Part shown: piece by piece, positions 63,625 through 64,000 of the stretch
How positions within the stretch are numbered: the stretch's first letter is position 1
Layout: each line of letters starts with the position of its first letter
Assembly (NCBI RefSeq): GCF_905404315.1
Contig: NC_066265.1
Location: forward strand, 25,630,501 to 25,694,500
Length of the DNA: 64,000 nucleotides
Direction: 5' to 3'
Origin: Leptidea sinapis
Taxonomy: Eukaryota > Arthropoda > Insecta > Lepidoptera > Pieridae
The notes under the pieces: model-generated
Database searches by the model: none
What the model was told of the DNA's origin: nothing
Seen by the model: the letters and a program-made list of their open reading frames with translations, nothing else
Translations under genes and position numbers: made by a program

Positions 63625-64000
63625 TGCATTAAAACGCATTTATTTTCTCAAAATTGATTCCTGCAGAATTATTTTTAATGTCATTTCTTATACTACTAGA
63701 TACTACTACCGCTTCGGAAACAAATGGCGCTCTGAGAGAGAAGAAGCGGCGCAAAAAACTCTCCCAGCATTATTTTTTTGCGCCCTTTTCAATAAAACTA
63801 TACAATATTGTACAGTCATTTCTATCGCTATAAAATAATCACAAACTAGTCCCAGGCTGTCCGATCATTTAGATATTCAGCAGTGGAGTAATAGGATTTA
63901 CGACAGAGCCTTTTTTTTATAAATCATTTAAATTTATTTATAGATAATGCTTGAACATTGGCTGGGACTTTATTATAGAAGTGTATACATTTACCCTTAA
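63625..64000 (-). mobile_element. LINE-B 3' end running off the window
   Basis: On minus, entering from the right edge: codons for KGKCIHFYNKVPANVQALSI and NKFK, a TGA stop where other copies have TGT, FIKKRLCRKSYYSTAEYLN, DRTAWD, then the UTR (AATGCTGGGAGAGTTTTTTG, GTTTCCGAAGCGGTAGTAGT) and the GAAAATAAATGCG end near 63635. The rest of the element lies outside. Confidence 0.85.

Overview
Organism and overall nature. The window is AT-rich eukaryotic DNA with no operons, no rRNA, no CRISPR and no host exon that I can recognise. The repeat families are ones I associate from memory with butterfly and moth genomes: tRNA-derived SINEs with a characteristic head, TC...CTAG Helitrons, jockey-like and RTE-like LINE tails, and maT mariners. 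I read it as an intergenic or intronic stretch of a lepidopteran genome; the species cannot be told. Almost every recognisable coding piece is a decayed transposable element. Family names used below (LINE-A to LINE-E, Rep-1, MITE-1 to MITE-4) are local labels.

Layout. 0.5-4.1 kb: an internally deleted LINE-A (+) abutting a 5'-truncated but well preserved jockey-like LINE-B (-). 4.6-5.7 kb: Tc1 transposase relic and a LINE tail. 6.4-9.1 kb: Helitron, Penelope-like element (-), tRNA-SINE, R1-like C-terminus. 11.2-15.8 kb: MITEs, a Helitron, a solo gypsy LTR with a 4-bp target duplication, and nested MITE-1. 15.9-18.4 kb: a striking inverted duplication with arms of 1159 bp, differing at only two sites I could find, around a 185-bp spacer; each arm carries the tails of three LINE families. 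19-25 kb: Rep-1, LINE-C, SINE, and a near full-length but frameshifted maT mariner. 26.2 kb: a ~99-bp tandem repeat. 29.4-38.6 kb: LINE-A and RTE tails, a LINE-B tail nested in LINE-C, Rep-1, MITE-4, Helitron. 40.3-42.7 kb: LINE-A, a gypsy remnant with its 3' LTR, and a fold-back element. 43-46.5 kb: Rep-1, SINE, and a MITE with 33-bp perfect ends. 47.1-51.2 kb: LINE-E tail, then LINE-D with a complete ORF1 and a broken ORF2, then another RT fragment. 52-55.9 kb: LINE-C, LINE-B, MITE-1, Rep-1 and MITE-3. 56-64 kb is sparser, with SINEs, a Helitron end, LINE tails and a LINE-B copy running off the right edge.

How it works together. The elements do not form a pathway. The region records layered insertion, truncation and template switching. 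The most unusual signals are the near-identical palindrome at 15.9-18.4 kb with fold-back sequences at its boundaries, pol III-type A/B boxes inside both gypsy LTRs, and a 25-bp palindrome made by local template switching in a LINE-A tail. I did not find a convincing new cellular system.
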